Assembly (NCBI GenBank): GCA_017307865.1
Contig: JAFKGE010000020.1
Span: 62,001 to 126,000 of the forward strand
Direction of reading: 5' to 3'
Length of the DNA stretch: 64,000 nt
Origin: Burkholderiales bacterium
GTDB taxonomy: Bacteria > Pseudomonadota > Gammaproteobacteria > Burkholderiales > Burkholderiaceae_C
Part shown: in pieces, positions 7,774 to 17,070 of the stretch
Layout: each line of letters opens with the position of its first letter
Numbering within the stretch: the first letter of the stretch is position 1
Position numbers and translations under genes: made by a program
Notes under the pieces: model-generated
The model's database searches: none
What the model saw: only the letters and a program-made list of their open reading frames with translations
Told to the model about the DNA's origin: nothing

Positions 7774-8589
7774 ATGGCAAGAATCGTCGTCGTGACTTCC
7801 GGCAAGGGCGGGGTGGGCAAGACCACCACCAGCGCCGCCTTCGCCTCGGGCCTGGCGCTGGCCGGCCACAAGACCGCGGTGATCGACTTCGACGTCGGCC
7901 TGCGCAACCTCGACCTCATCATGGGCTGCGAGCGGCGCGTGGTGTACGACCTGATCAACGTCATCCAGGGCGAGGCCAACCTGACGCAGGCGCTGATCAA
8001 GGACAAGAACTGCGAGAACCTCTACGTGCTGGCCGCCAGCCAGACGCGCGACAAGGAGGCGCTGACGCAAGAGGGCGTGAAGAAGGTGCTGGACGAGCTG
8101 GCCGAGATGGACTTCGAGTACATCGTGTGCGACTCGCCTGCCGGCATCGAGTCCGGCGCGCTGATGGCCATGCACTACGCCGACGAGGCGCTGGTGGTGA
8201 CCAACCCCGAGGTCTCCAGCGTGCGCGATTCCGACCGCATCCTGGGCATGCTGGGCAGCAAGACGCAGCGCGCCATCGACGGCAAGGAGCCCGTCAAGGA
8301 GCACCTGCTGATCACGCGCTACAACCCCAGCCGCGTGGCCGACGGCCAGATGCTGAGCCTGGAGGACATCCAGGACATCCTGCGCATCAAGCTGATCGGC
8401 GTCATCCCCGAGAGCGAGGCCGTGCTGCAGGCCTCCAACCAGGGCCTGCCCGCCGTGCACCTGAAGGGCACCGACGTGGCCGGCGCCTATTCCGACGTCA
8501 TCGAGCGCTTTCTGGGCGCCGACAAGCCCATGCGCTACGTCGAGGCTGAGCGGCCCGGCTTCTTCAAGCGCCTGTTCGGGGGGCGTTGA
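7774..8589 (+). CDS. minD: Septum site-determining ATPase MinD
   Basis: A 271-residue ParA/MinD-type ATPase. The deviant Walker A motif KGGVGKTT is at residues 11-18. The C-terminus (PGFFKRLFGGR) forms the amphipathic membrane-targeting helix. MinD binds the membrane with ATP, carries MinC, and is released by MinE. The stop lies three bases before the minE start, so minD and minE are one transcript. Confidence 0.97.
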   Translation: MARIVVVTSGKGGVGKTTTSAAFASGLALAGHKTAVIDFDVGLRNLDLIMGCERRVVYDLINVIQGEANLTQALIKDKNCENLYVLAASQTRDKEALTQEGVKKVLDELAEMDFEYIVCDSPAGIESGALMAMHYADEALVVTNPEVSSVRDSDRILGMLGSKTQRAIDGKEPVKEHLLITRYNPSRVADGQMLSLEDIQDILRIKLIGVIPESEAVLQASNQGLPAVHLKGTDVAGAYSDVIERFLGADKPMRYVEAERPGFFKRLFGGR

Positions 8590-8592
8590 GCG

Positions 8593-8886
8593 ATGTCCTT
8601 CCTGTCCTTTTTTCTCGGCGAGAAGAAAAAGACCGCCAGCGTCGCCAAGGAGCGCCTGCAGATCATCCTGGCGCACGAGCGCGTGGGGCGCAACGCGGCC
8701 GAGCCCGACTACCTGCCCGAGCTGCAGCGCGAGCTGATCGCCGTCATCGGCAAATACATCAAGATCGACCCCAAGGACATCAAGGTCAACCTGGAGCGCC
8801 AGGACGACCTGGAAGTTCTGGAGGTCAAGATCGAACTGCCCGAGAAACCCGAGAAGCTCGGCAAACTGAACGTGCAGCCGGGCTGA
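8593..8886 (+). CDS. minE: Cell division topological specificity factor MinE
   Basis: A 97-residue protein with the N-terminal membrane/MinD-binding segment ([21 protein letters not shown]) shortened here in description, and the C-terminal topological domain ending [14 protein letters not shown]. MinE stimulates MinD ATPase and drives pole-to-pole oscillation. It directly follows minD. Confidence 0.95.
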   Translation: MSFLSFFLGEKKKTASVAKERLQIILAHERVGRNAAEPDYLPELQRELIAVIGKYIKIDPKDIKVNLERQDDLEVLEVKIELPEKPEKLGKLNVQPG

Positions 8887-9012
8887 CGGCGCGCCGGCGG
8901 GTGTTGGCCGCCGGCATCGCGGGTGTGAACGATGGCAAGAATTGCCGGGTTTGTGTGCCATGGACCCGCGCGCAAATGGCGAAGCGGGCCTTCGCCACCC
9001 ACAATCGGCACC

Positions 9013-10899
9013 ATGGCCGAGCCTCCGTTTTCCGCTCCCGTGTCCCGCGTGCGTCGGCTGCGGGTGGACGTGGGCACCATCATCACCCTCGGCGTGCTGG
9101 GCCAGGCGGCGCTGCTGATCGGGCTGGGCTACTGGGGCGCCGAGCGCATCGTCGGCACCCTGGCCAGCTCGGTGCACCGCGCCGACCACCAGCGGGTGGA
9201 AGACCGCATCCGCGCCTTTCTCGATCGCAGCGTGACGGTGGCGCGCACCATGGCGGCGGCGCCGACCCTGGCGCCCGCCGGCCGCGACAGCGACGACTCG
9301 GCCGAGCTGATGTGGGCCCTGCTGTCCGAGGCGCCCGAGCTCGACAGCGTCTACGTCGCTGATGCCGCCGGCCGCATGCTGATGGTGCTGCGCTACCCGC
9401 AGCCGGTGGTGCGCCACATCGAGCGCCTGCCCGGCGTCACCCATGAGCGCTGGGAGTTCAAGCGGCCTGAGTCCGAGGGCGGCGACGCGCGTACGCGCTT
9501 CGTCACCCAGCGCACGGCCCTGCGCCAGAGCCAGTACGACCCGCTGGCGCGCCGCTGGTACCAGCAGGCGGTGGGCCGGCAGCACGCCATCTGGACCGAG
9601 CCCTACGTGTTCGACGCCGCGCGCGAGCTGGGCGTCACCTACGCCCTGCCGCTGCCGCCCTTCGACAAAACGGCCGGGCCGGCGCTGGTGGTGGCCGCCG
9701 ACGTCACGCTGGGCCGGCTGTCCGACTTCGTGCGCCAGTTCAGCCGCTCGGGCCTTGGCGACAGCGCGCTGCTCAGCGCCAGCGGCATGGTGCTGGCGCG
9801 CAGCGACCAGATCGGCGTGCCCGAGGCGCTGGTGCCGCCGCAGGGCGGCGTGCTGGGCGCGCTGGCGCAGCAGCTGCGGCGCCAGCCGCCTGAGCGCGGC
9901 GGCTTCGACGCGCGCATCGACGGCCAGACCTACCTGGTGCGGGCCAGCACCGTGCCGGCCACCGGCTGGACGCTGCTGAGCTGGGTGCCCGAGCGCGCGG
10001 TGCTGGGCCGGCTGCGCGACGGCGTGGTGTGGGGCTTCGCGGCGGCGCTGGCCTTTCTGGTGCTGATGCTGCTCATGTCCTGGCGCGTGGCGCGCGGCAT
10101 CACCCAGCCGATCGAGCGCCTGGCGCGCAACGCCCGACGCATCGGCCGCCTGCAGGTGCGCAAGCTGCCGCGCGTGAACAGCCGCCTGCTCGAGATCCAG
10201 CACCTCGACCAGGCGCTGGACGACTCGGCGCGCGGCCTGCAGGCCTTCATGAAGTTCGCGCCGGTCGACGTCGTCAACCAGCTGGTGGCGCAGGGCCACA
10301 CCCTGCGCCCGGGCGGCGAGTCGCGCGTGCTCACCATCATGTTCGTCGACGTGCGCGGCTTCACCCAGATCGCCGAGAGCGTGCCCGTCGAGCAGCTGGT
10401 GCAGCAGCTGACACGCTTTTTCAACATCGCCGCGCGCGTCATCGCGTCTTTCGGCGGCACCATCGACAAGTTCATCGGCGACGGCCTGATGGTGCTGTGG
10501 GGCGCGCCGCTGGAGTTGACCCGGCCCGAACTGCAGGCCTGCAAGGCCGCGCTGGCGCTGCAACGCGCCATGGACACGCAAAATGCGCGCTGGCGCCGCT
10601 CGGGCCTGCCCGAGTTCGCCATCGGCATCGGCATCCACACCGGCCCGGTGGTGGCCGGCGTGCTGGGCGCCGCCGACCGCCTGGCCTACACCGCGCTGGG
10701 CGACAGCGTGAACGTGGCCAGCCGCGTCGAGGGCCTGAACCGGCAGCTGGGCACGCGCATCCTCCTGTCCGAGACCACGCGCGCCGGCCTGGACGGCCGC
10801 CTGCCCACGCGCGTCATCGGCACCATGCCGCTGCGCGGGCGCCAGACGCCGCTGGACGTCGCCGAATTGCTGGAAATCGTCGAGCCCGCGCGGCCATGA
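9013..10899 (+). CDS. Membrane-bound class III adenylate/guanylate cyclase
   Basis: A 628-residue sensor enzyme. A membrane helix near residues 18-40, an extracytoplasmic Cache-like sensor region to about 330, a second helix near 340-358, a HAMP linker (VARGITQPIERLARNARRI), and a C-terminal cyclase domain. Metal-binding aspartates appear in MFVDVRGFT and IGDGLMV, and the transition-state Asn/Arg in GDSVNVASR, so the active site looks intact. It should make cyclic AMP (possibly cGMP) in response to an external signal. I chose the ATG before EPPFS because it precedes the first helix directly; an upstream ATG at 8932 is less likely. Confidence 0.88.
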   Translation: MAEPPFSAPVSRVRRLRVDVGTIITLGVLGQAALLIGLGYWGAERIVGTLASSVHRADHQRVEDRIRAFLDRSVTVARTMAAAPTLAPAGRDSDDSAELMWALLSEAPELDSVYVADAAGRMLMVLRYPQPVVRHIERLPGVTHERWEFKRPESEGGDARTRFVTQRTALRQSQYDPLARRWYQQAVGRQHAIWTEPYVFDAARELGVTYALPLPPFDKTAGPALVVAADVTLGRLSDFVRQFSRSGLGDSALLSASGMVLARSDQIGVPEALVPPQGGVLGALAQQLRRQPPERGGFDARIDGQTYLVRASTVPATGWTLLSWVPERAVLGRLRDGVVWGFAAALAFLVLMLLMSWRVARGITQPIERLARNARRIGRLQVRKLPRVNSRLLEIQHLDQALDDSARGLQAFMKFAPVDVVNQLVAQGHTLRPGGESRVLTIMFVDVRGFTQIAESVPVEQLVQQLTRFFNIAARVIASFGGTIDKFIGDGLMVLWGAPLELTRPELQACKAALALQRAMDTQNARWRRSGLPEFAIGIGIHTGPVVAGVLGAADRLAYTALGDSVNVASRVEGLNRQLGTRILLSETTRAGLDGRLPTRVIGTMPLRGRQTPLDVAELLEIVEPARP

Positions 10900-10936
10900 C
10901 CGTATCATGGACGTCACGCGTTTTCGCCCGCCGCCC

Positions 10937-11623
10937 ATGTCCGCCGATTCCCTCCCCGCCACCGAAGCGCGCCAGCGCCCGCCCGAGCCCGCCCGTGAAA
11001 CCGGCTGGCCACGCTGGATCGCCCTGCTGGTGGCCCTGGGGCTGCTGCTGCTGTTCGGGCTGAAGGCCTACCAGTGGCTGCAGGGCTACGTGGCGCAGCG
11101 CCACGCCATGGCGCTGCAGGAAACCCCCGCGCTGGCCGAGCCGCAGGCCAGGCTGGTGCCGAGTGCGCCGCCCGCGCCGACCGCTGCCGCCAATGCCGAG
11201 ACCGAGCCCATCGCGCCCGCCGTCACTGGCGAAGCCGTGCACCGCTGCCTGCGCCCCGACGGCCAGATGGTGCTGACCAACCAGGCCTGCCCCAGCGGCA
11301 GCCGGCCCGACGCCGCGCCGCCCGCCACGGTGCAGCGCCCGCCCGCCGCCGCGGCCATCAGCTGGGCCGGCGACGACCCCAGCCTGCACGACGCCACCTG
11401 CCACTACCTGACGGCCGAGATCGAGCGCCTGGGCTACGAGTTTCAGCAGCCGCTGCCGCCGCCGGTGATCGACGGGATCTCCACCCGCCTGTCCACCCTG
11501 CGCGGCGAAAGTGCCCAGGGTGGCTGCGCGCCGCTGCCCAAGCCCGCGGCGGCGCCGGGCGAGCGCTCGTCGCACAAGGTGCTGACCGAGCGCGCCAACG
11601 CCGCGCCCAAGGCGCGGCGTTGA
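10937..11623 (+). CDS. Membrane-anchored protein, DUF4124-like
   Basis: A 228-residue protein with one membrane helix (about residues 28-47, ALLVALGLLLLFGLKAYQ) and a large periplasmic part rich in Ala/Pro. The segment HRCLRPDGQMVLTNQACPSG resembles DUF4124-type domains (Cys, substrate-like DG, then Cys), and two further cysteines occur downstream (ATCHYL, GGCAPL). Function unknown. An upstream ATG at 10907 is also possible. It follows the cyclase by 37 bases and may be co-transcribed. Confidence 0.6.
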   Translation: MSADSLPATEARQRPPEPARETGWPRWIALLVALGLLLLFGLKAYQWLQGYVAQRHAMALQETPALAEPQARLVPSAPPAPTAAANAETEPIAPAVTGEAVHRCLRPDGQMVLTNQACPSGSRPDAAPPATVQRPPAAAAISWAGDDPSLHDATCHYLTAEIERLGYEFQQPLPPPVIDGISTRLSTLRGESAQGGCAPLPKPAAAPGERSSHKVLTERANAAPKARR

Positions 11624-11636
11624 GGGGGCGTCAGGA

Positions 11637-11864
11637 TCAGGGGCGCGACTTGGATGCCGGGCCGCTGCTAGGCCCGAAGCTGCTTTGCGCCGCCTTGGGC
11701 GCCGACGCCGGTGCGCTGGCGGGGGCGGCCGGCGCCGAGGCGCTGCGCGTGCTGGTCGCCGCCGGCCGGCTGGGTGTCGGTGTCTGGGCCGATGCCGGCA
11801 GGTTCCAGGCCATCGCGGTGGTCATGACGACGGCGGCGGCGGTGCGGGCGAGTGGCTTGCTCAT
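11637..11864 (-). CDS. Small secreted Ala/Ser/Pro-rich protein
   Basis: A 75-residue protein with a clear signal peptide (MSKPLARTAAAVVMTTAMAW to ASAQ), leaving about 48 mature residues of low complexity rich in Ala, Pro and Ser. No family recognised. The ATG is preceded by GAAAGGAATCCC, a good ribosome site. Convergent with the upstream gene. About 90 bases before the start lies a sequence shared with the RNase gene promoter at 45.1 kb. Confidence 0.6.
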   Translation of the reverse strand: MSKPLARTAAAVVMTTAMAWNLPASAQTPTPSRPAATSTRSASAPAAPASAPASAPKAAQSSFGPSSGPASKSRP

Positions 11865-11952
11865 GTCGGGATTCCTTTCGGTCGGTTGAACATGAGCCCC
11901 AGTTTGCCGCCATTCGCTGTTACAACAACGGCGCTGGTGTTGGCCTTGTAAC

Positions 11953-11975
11953 GGTGTGAATGCACACTAACTTGA
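11953..11975 (-). promoter_or_regulatory. Motif TCAAGTTAGTGTGCATTCAC shared with the RNase gene upstream region
   Basis: Read on the minus strand, TCAAGTTAGTGTGC with TTCACAC following matches TCAAATTAGTGTGC with CTCACT upstream of the secreted RNase gene (45144-45171). Here the second arm is imperfect. It lies about 90-110 bases before the start of the small secreted protein. The rest of the 340-base gap to infA holds the infA leader, with a six-bp hairpin CGACTG/CAGTCG at 12083-12099. Confidence 0.45.
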
Positions 11976-12204
11976 CATTTTCCAACCACCGTCCGCCGCC
12001 GCGTCGGCACCACCGCCCCTGTCCCGGCGGGCGCCGTGCGATGGCGAAAGCGCCCTGCGCGCGTTAAAATGCCCGGTTCAACCGACTGGGGGTCAGTCGT
12101 TGGCGCCATGCCTTCGCCGTCATCGGGAGTTGCAGCAAACCACCCACTGCAGCGCACACCGCAGCCCGCAAACCCCAATGCACGGACGCACAAGGAGCAT
12201 TCAC

Positions 12205-12474
12205 ATGGCCAAGGAAGAACTGATTGAAATGCAGGGCATCGTCAACGAGGTGCTGCCCGACACGCGCTTTCGCGTCACGCTGGACAACGGCCACGAACTG
12301 GTGGCCTATTCGGCCGGCAAGATGCGCAAGAACCACATCCGCATTCTGGCCGGCGACCGCGTGACGCTGGAGCTCTCGCCCTACGACCTGAGCAAGGGCC
12401 GCATCAGCTTCCGCCACCTGGAGCGCCGCGGCCCGCCGCCCACCGGTGGCAACCCGCAGCGCCGCCGCCGCTGA
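12205..12474 (+). CDS. infA: Translation initiation factor IF-1
   Basis: An 89-residue S1/OB-fold protein. [19 protein letters not shown], then [30 protein letters not shown] sequence identify IF-1, which occupies the ribosomal A site during initiation. It is longer than the 72-residue canonical form, with an Arg/Pro-rich tail ([16 protein letters not shown]), as in the stand-alone second IF-1 of Burkholderiales; that it is a paralog is inference. The ATG follows AAGGAGCATTCAC. Confidence 0.95.
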   Translation: MAKEELIEMQGIVNEVLPDTRFRVTLDNGHELVAYSAGKMRKNHIRILAGDRVTLELSPYDLSKGRISFRHLERRGPPPTGGNPQRRRR

Positions 12475-12480
12475 AGTCAG

Positions 12481-12623
12481 CCCCACCCCCGTTGCTCCAC
12501 TCGCTGCGCGATGTTTCGGCATCCCCCCTCGAAGGGGGCATCGCCAGTGACCGGGGAAACCCCGGCCACGGCGATTGCTGGCATGGACTGCTCCGCGGCC
12601 CCTCGGCTCTTTCGGTTTCATGC
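12481..12623. repeat. Dispersed ~140-bp double-hairpin repeat, copy 1
   Basis: Contains CCCCCCTCGAAGGGGG followed by GCATCGCCAGTGACC and the hairpin CCGGGGAAACCCCGG, then GGCATGGACTGCTCCGCGGCCC. A closely similar copy lies at 50495-50634. Both start within a few bases of the stop codon of a plus-strand gene. Confidence 0.85.
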
Positions 12624-12649
12624 ACTTCGAATGGTGTTGGCCGCCGCTA

Positions 12650-12719
12650 CTGTTTTTAAGAATTTTTGCCGCTGGCGCGCATGGGGCAAGCGCGGACAGC
12701 TATAAAAACGAGAATAATC
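12650..12719. repeat. AGCTATnAAAA palindromic repeat copy
   Basis: Core CGCTGGCGCGC...CAAGCGCGGACAGCTATAAAAA at about 12669-12707 with AT-rich flanks. It lies between the convergent ends of infA and the DAHP synthase gene and could act as a bidirectional terminator. Confidence 0.75.
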
Positions 12720-13827
12720 AGCGGGTCTTGGCGCGCCGCGCCCGCACCGCCTCGGCCAGCGCGTGCAGCACCGGCACGGTTTGGTCAAAGCCGATGCAGG
12801 CGTCCGTCACCGACACCCCGGGCTTGAGCGGCTGGCCCGCGACCAAGTCCTGCCGCCCCTCCTGCAGGTTGCTTTCGATCATCACGCCCACGATGCGCGC
12901 GTCGCCCGCCGCCAGCTGCGCCGCGATGTCGCGCGCCACCTCGATCTGCCTTTGATGCTGCTTGCTGGAATTGGCGTGCGAGCAGTCGATCATCACCTGC
13001 TCGCGCAGCCTGGCGGCCTTCAGCAAGGCGCAGGCCGCGTCCACGTCGGCCTTTGAATAATTGGGCTGCTTGCCGCCGCGCAGGATGACGTGGCAGTCGG
13101 GGTTGCCGCGCGTCTCGAACACGGCGGCCTGGCCCATCTTGGTCAGGCCCAGAAAGGCGTGCGGCGCCTCGGCGGCGACCAGCGCGTCGGCCGCCACCTT
13201 CACGCCGCCGTCGGTGCCGTTCTTGAAGCCCACCGGGCAGCTCAGGCCGCTGGCCAGCTGGCGGTGGCTGGGGCTTTCCGTCGTCCGCGCGCCGATCGCG
13301 CCCCAGCTCACCAGGTCGCTGATGAACTGCGGGCTCAGCAGGTCGAGAAACTCCGTGCCCACCGGCAGGCCCAGCGCCAGCACGTCCAGCAGCAGGCGCC
13401 GCGCCAGGCGCAGGCCTTCGTTGATGGCGTAGCTGCCGTCTAGGTGCGGGTCGTTGATGTAGCCCTTCCAGCCCACCGTGGTGCGCGGCTTCTCGAAGTA
13501 CACGCGCATCACCACGATCAGCTCGCCGGCCAGCACGGCGGCCTCGGCCTGCAGGCGCCGCGCATAGTCCAGCGCCTCGTCGTGGTCGTGGATCGAGCAG
13601 GGGCCGACCACCACGATCAGCCGGTCGTCCTGCCCGTGCAGCACGCGCGCCAGCGCCGCGCGACTGGCCTCGACCAAATCGCTGGCGGCCGGCGGCGCCG
13701 GCAGCCATTCCTGCAGCAGAGCGGGGGTGATCAGCGGGCGCACCGCGCCGATGCGCACGTCGTCGATGCGAGTGCTGTCCAGGGTGCCGGGGGCTTCGAA
13801 TTCGGGCATGGTGAAATTTTCAGTCAA
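12718..13827 (-). CDS. aroG: 3-deoxy-7-phosphoheptulonate synthase, class I (AroG-type)
   Basis: A 369-residue DAHP synthase, which joins phosphoenolpyruvate and erythrose 4-phosphate in the first step of aromatic amino-acid synthesis. Class I motifs include [55 protein letters not shown], and the metal-binding DCSHANSSK. Length fits the E. coli AroG/F/H group; which amino acid inhibits it cannot be told by eye. It is followed on the same strand by nothing (convergent with infA). A palindromic repeat lies in its upstream region, next to the ferredoxin gene end. Confidence 0.95.
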   Translation of the reverse strand: MTENFTMPEFEAPGTLDSTRIDDVRIGAVRPLITPALLQEWLPAPPAASDLVEASRAALARVLHGQDDRLIVVVGPCSIHDHDEALDYARRLQAEAAVLAGELIVVMRVYFEKPRTTVGWKGYINDPHLDGSYAINEGLRLARRLLLDVLALGLPVGTEFLDLLSPQFISDLVSWGAIGARTTESPSHRQLASGLSCPVGFKNGTDGGVKVAADALVAAEAPHAFLGLTKMGQAAVFETRGNPDCHVILRGGKQPNYSKADVDAACALLKAARLREQVMIDCSHANSSKQHQRQIEVARDIAAQLAAGDARIVGVMIESNLQEGRQDLVAGQPLKPGVSVTDACIGFDQTVPVLHALAEAVRARRAKTR

Positions 13828-13880
13828 ATGTGCTTCTGGCGCCCGTGGATCAAGCGCGGAAAGCTATCAAAATCATACTT
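13812..13880. repeat. AGCTATnAAAA palindromic repeat copy
   Basis: TTCTGGCGCCCGTGGATCAAGCGCGG followed by AAAGCTATCAAAA, shown here only in part. It sits in the 45-base gap between the ferredoxin stop and the DAHP synthase start and slightly overlaps both coding ends. Confidence 0.75.
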
Positions 13881-14115
13881 CATCGCGCAGCGGGCTCAGC
13901 TTTTCGCGCCGCACCATCGTGATGGCCTCGAACGGGCAGCGCACCGCGCACAGCGCGCAGCCGGTGCAGCCGCCCGCATCGTCCAGCGCCGAAATCTTGA
14001 CGCCGCCGCGCGGATGCAGCGACAGCACGTGCGGCGGGCACACCGCCACGCACCAGCCGCAGCCGGTGCAGCGTCCGGGGTCGATCACCGGCAGGGCCAA
14101 GCCGCGTGCTTGCAT
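13873..14115 (-). CDS. 2[4Fe-4S] ferredoxin-type protein
   Basis: An 80-residue protein with two CxxCxxCxxxCP clusters: [12 protein letters not shown] (about residues 16-27) and [12 protein letters not shown] (about 50-61). Such proteins carry electrons between dehydrogenases and reductases in the cytosol. It is upstream of the DAHP synthase gene on the same strand and divergent from acylphosphatase; the partner enzyme is not evident. Confidence 0.88.
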   Translation of the reverse strand: MQARGLALPVIDPGRCTGCGWCVAVCPPHVLSLHPRGGVKISALDDAGGCTGCALCAVRCPFEAITMVRREKLSPLRDEV

Positions 14116-14184
14116 GGTGCGGCCATTGTCGCGGCTGGCGGCCGCGTGCGCCCGCGCGCCACGGCATGCCTATCATGGCGTGTC

Positions 14185-14472
14185 ATGCAAGCCGAGCCGA
14201 TCTCCCGCCACCTGCGCATCGAAGGCCGCGTGCAGGGCGTGTTCTACCGCGCCAGCCTGATCGACGAGGCGCGCCGCCTGGGCCTCACGGGCTGGGTGCG
14301 CAACCGGCGGGACGGCAGCGTCGAGGCCGTGGCGCAGGGCGCGCCCGAGGCCGTGCAGGCCCTGATCGACTGGGCCCATCGCGGCCCGCCGCGCGCGCAG
14401 GTGAGCGCGGTGCAGGTCAGCCCGGCGCCCGCGCAGACCCACACCGGCTTCGAGCAGCGCGACACCGCCTGA
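14185..14472 (+). CDS. acyP: Acylphosphatase
   Basis: A 95-residue protein. The motif [12 protein letters not shown] carries the phosphate-binding Arg and NRRDGSVE the catalytic Asn of acylphosphatase, which hydrolyses carboxyl phosphates such as acetyl phosphate. Length is that of the family. Convergent with the NnrU gene six bases downstream. Confidence 0.93.
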   Translation: MQAEPISRHLRIEGRVQGVFYRASLIDEARRLGLTGWVRNRRDGSVEAVAQGAPEAVQALIDWAHRGPPRAQVSAVQVSPAPAQTHTGFEQRDTA

Positions 14473-14478
14473 GCGGCA

Positions 14479-15063
14479 TCAAGCGCGGGCAAACGGCGCC
14501 ACGCCGATCCAGGCCGCGTGCAGCCAGAAGGCAAACACCGCCCAAGCGACCACGCCGACGAGCACCGCGATCGCGGTCGGGCCCATGGTGCCCGGTGCAT
14601 ACACCGTGCCCAGCGCCCGGTCGCGCCGGCGCGCGGCGCGAAAGTCCAGCACCGCCCACAGCAGGAAGGCGCCGAACAGCACCAGATCGGCCAGCGTGCC
14701 CGTGGCCAGCAGGTGGCCGAAGGCCCACAGTTTCACGCCCAGGATCATCGGGTGGTGCAGCCGCGCGCGAATGGCGTTGCGCGGCACATAGGCCACCGCC
14801 ACCAGGATGAAGGCCGCCAGCGTGAACAGCGAATTGAGGTGCTTGAGCATGGCCGGCGGGCTCCACAGCACCACCGGCTGCAGCCGCGCCTGCGCAAAGC
14901 CCCACACGATCAGCGCGAAGCCGATCAGCGAGAGGGCGGAGTACAGCCCCTTCCAGCCCACCTCGCCCCACCGCGCGATGCCGCGCGTGCGCCAATCCTC
15001 GGCAAAGATGCGCACCGAATGCACGCCCAGAAACACGATCAGCCCCAGCACCAGCATTCCCAT
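14479..15063 (-). CDS. NnrU family membrane protein
   Basis: A 194-residue protein with about six membrane helices. LHHPMILGVKLWAFGHLLATG carries the His residues and pattern of the NnrU/MAPEG-like family (NnrU is named from denitrifiers, where it is associated with nitric oxide metabolism). The start is preceded by AGGAGCGCAAG. The role here is not defined by neighbours. Confidence 0.85.
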   Translation of the reverse strand: MGMLVLGLIVFLGVHSVRIFAEDWRTRGIARWGEVGWKGLYSALSLIGFALIVWGFAQARLQPVVLWSPPAMLKHLNSLFTLAAFILVAVAYVPRNAIRARLHHPMILGVKLWAFGHLLATGTLADLVLFGAFLLWAVLDFRAARRRDRALGTVYAPGTMGPTAIAVLVGVVAWAVFAFWLHAAWIGVAPFARA

Positions 15064-15181
15064 CTTGCGCTCCTGTTGTGCGCCGTGGCGCGTGGCGCGC
15101 ATTATGGGCTGTCGCCCAGGCGCTGACGCGCCTCTTTGGCAAGTGGCACCATGCCTCCGATCCCTTCAAGGAGCATCCGCC

Positions 15182-16786
15182 ATGCCCAACCCCGACCAGC
15201 CCCTGCACGAGCACCTGCGCCAGCACGCCCGCACCCGCCCCGAGCGCCCGGCCCTCATCTGGTACGGCGCCACCCTCAGCTGGGCCGAGCTGGATCGCGC
15301 CAGCGACGCCTTTGCCGCGCGCCTGCAGGCGCTGGGTGTGCAAAAGGGCGAGCCGGTGCTGCTGTATCTCAACAACTGCCCGCAGTACATCGTGGCGCAC
15401 TACGGCATCCAGAAGATCGGCGCCATCGTCTGCCCCAGCGGGCCGCTGAACAAGGCGCACGAGCTGGGCTACCAGGTGGGCGACCTGCGGGCGCGCGTGA
15501 TCGTGGCCGCCAGCGAGCTGCTGCCGGTGGTGGAGCAGGTGCGCCCCGGCAGCACGCTGCAGCACGTGTTCGCGGTGCACTACGCCGACCTGCTGCCCGC
15601 GCAACCCACGCTGGACTTGCCCGCCGAGCTGATCGCCGCGCGCCAGGCGCCGCGCCAGGTGCCCGCCGGTTGCGAAGACTTCGAGGCCGTGATGCGCCAG
15701 GACGCGCGGCCCGCGCCGGTCGATCTGAGTCTGGACGACGTGGCGTTGATGACTTACACCAGCGGCACGACGGGCCTGCCCAAGGGCGCCATGCTGAGCT
15801 ACGGCAACGCCCTGTTCAAGACACGGGTCACGGCGCAGACGGCCGAGCTGGGCGCGGACGACGTGGCGCTGTCGGTGGCGCCGCTGTACCACATTGCCGG
15901 CATGCTGATGGCGGTCAACACGCCGGTGCTGGCGGGCGCCACGCAGGTGCTGCTGTTTCGCTTCGACCCGCTGGCGGTGCTGCAGGCCATCGCGCAATAC
16001 CGGGTCACGCATTGGTACTCCATCGCGCCCATGAACCTCGCCTGCATGCAGGTGCCGGGCGCCGAGCGCTACGATTTGAAGAGCTTGCGGCGCAACCCCG
16101 TCACCAGCTTCGGCATCACCTTCACCGAGCCGCTGGCGCACCAGTGGCAGGCCTTCATCGGCGGCGCGTGCATCAGCTGCGAGGCGGCTTATGGCCTGAG
16201 TGAAACGCACACCATGGACACCGGCATGCCCTTTCACGCCATCCGCTGGGGCACGCACGGCAAGCCCATGCCCGGCGTCCGCATCCGCATCGTCGACCCC
16301 GACACCGGCGCCGAGCGGCCGACGGGCGAGCTGGGCGAGATCATCCTGCTGTCGCCCGGCAACTTCAAGGGCTACTGGAACAAGCCCGAGGCCACCGCCG
16401 CCACGCTGAAGAACGGCTGGGTGCACACCGGCGACATGGGCAAGCTCGACGCCGAGGGCTACCTGACCTTCATCGGCCGCTTCAAGGAGATGATCAAGGT
16501 CTCGGGCTACAGCGTGTTCCCCGAGGAGGTCGAAACCATCCTGATCAAGCACCCGGCGGTGGCGCAGGCCGCCGTCATCGCGCAGGCCGACCCGGACAAG
16601 GGCGAGGTGGTCAAGGCCTTCATCGTCAAGAAGCCCGGCGCCGACGTGACGGCCGAGGCGCTGATCGCCTGGTCGCGCGAGAACATGGCCTTGTACAAGG
16701 CGCCGCGCCACGTGCGCTTCATCGACGCCCTGCCGGCCACGGGGGCCGGCAAGGTGCTGCGGCGGATGTTGAAGGATGTGGATTGA
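15182..16786 (+). CDS. Acyl-CoA synthetase (AMP-dependent ligase)
   Basis: A 534-residue ANL-family enzyme. The P-loop-like motif YTSGTTGLPKG, the AYGLSETHT motif, WVHTGDMG, and the hinge GRFKEMIKVSGYSVFPEEVE are all present, and Lys in GAGKVLRR near the C-terminus completes the active site. It should activate a fatty or other carboxylic acid to its CoA thioester. It lies upstream of the single-chain acyl-CoA carboxylase on the same strand, suggesting that its product feeds the carboxylase; that is inference. The start follows AAGGAGCATCC. Confidence 0.9.
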   Translation: MPNPDQPLHEHLRQHARTRPERPALIWYGATLSWAELDRASDAFAARLQALGVQKGEPVLLYLNNCPQYIVAHYGIQKIGAIVCPSGPLNKAHELGYQVGDLRARVIVAASELLPVVEQVRPGSTLQHVFAVHYADLLPAQPTLDLPAELIAARQAPRQVPAGCEDFEAVMRQDARPAPVDLSLDDVALMTYTSGTTGLPKGAMLSYGNALFKTRVTAQTAELGADDVALSVAPLYHIAGMLMAVNTPVLAGATQVLLFRFDPLAVLQAIAQYRVTHWYSIAPMNLACMQVPGAERYDLKSLRRNPVTSFGITFTEPLAHQWQAFIGGACISCEAAYGLSETHTMDTGMPFHAIRWGTHGKPMPGVRIRIVDPDTGAERPTGELGEIILLSPGNFKGYWNKPEATAATLKNGWVHTGDMGKLDAEGYLTFIGRFKEMIKVSGYSVFPEEVETILIKHPAVAQAAVIAQADPDKGEVVKAFIVKKPGADVTAEALIAWSRENMALYKAPRHVRFIDALPATGAGKVLRRMLKDVD

Positions 16787-16824
16787 CTGCAGCAGCCCAA
16801 TCGGTTGGGATGCGCCGCCGCCCC

Positions 16825-16915
16825 TCACCCCTCCCTCTCCCCAGAGGGGCGAGGGCGATCGGCCTTGTGGGTTTTACCCCCTCTCCCTCTGGGAGAGGGT
16901 TGGGGTGAGGGCGGC
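16825..16915. repeat. Inverted pair of CCCTCTCC-type GC hairpin repeats
   Basis: CCCCTCACCCCTCCCTCTCC on the left mirrors GGAGAGGGTTGGGGTGAGGG on the right, around the interior GAGGGGCGAGGGC...CCCCCTCTCCCTCTGGG. This is the same family as in copA and wbpE. It lies between the acyl-CoA ligase and the carboxylase genes and may terminate or attenuate transcription. Confidence 0.85.
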
Positions 16916-16945
16916 GGCGTTGCAACACACGGAAGCGGATTCAAG

Positions 16946-17070
16946 TGAGCTCTTCAACCTTCAAAAAAATCCTCATCGCCAATCGCGGCGTTCTGGCCAC
17001 AGGCCAGGCGAAGCAAACCGCCCTGGCGCGCGTCAGCGCGCGGGCGATGAGCCGCGAGACCCCGCATGTT
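16946..17070 (+). pseudogene. Duplicated 5' end of the biotin carboxylase gene
   Basis: A GTG-initiated frame encodes VSSSTFKKILIANRG, nearly the same as the start of the following carboxylase (MFNKILIANRGE), then departs into unrelated sequence (VLATGQAKQTALARVSARA) and stops at 17070, overlapping the carboxylase ATG by five bases. It looks like a decayed or truncated duplicate of the gene start, about 31 bases long (16961-16991), or a recombination scar. Translation as a leader peptide cannot be excluded. Confidence 0.6.

Noticed and set aside
7747..10962. A 1071-codon minus-strand frame opposite minD, minE and the cyclase
   Set aside because: It is a shadow of well-supported plus-strand genes; its translation is low-complexity His/Ala/Gly/Arg sequence without any domain.
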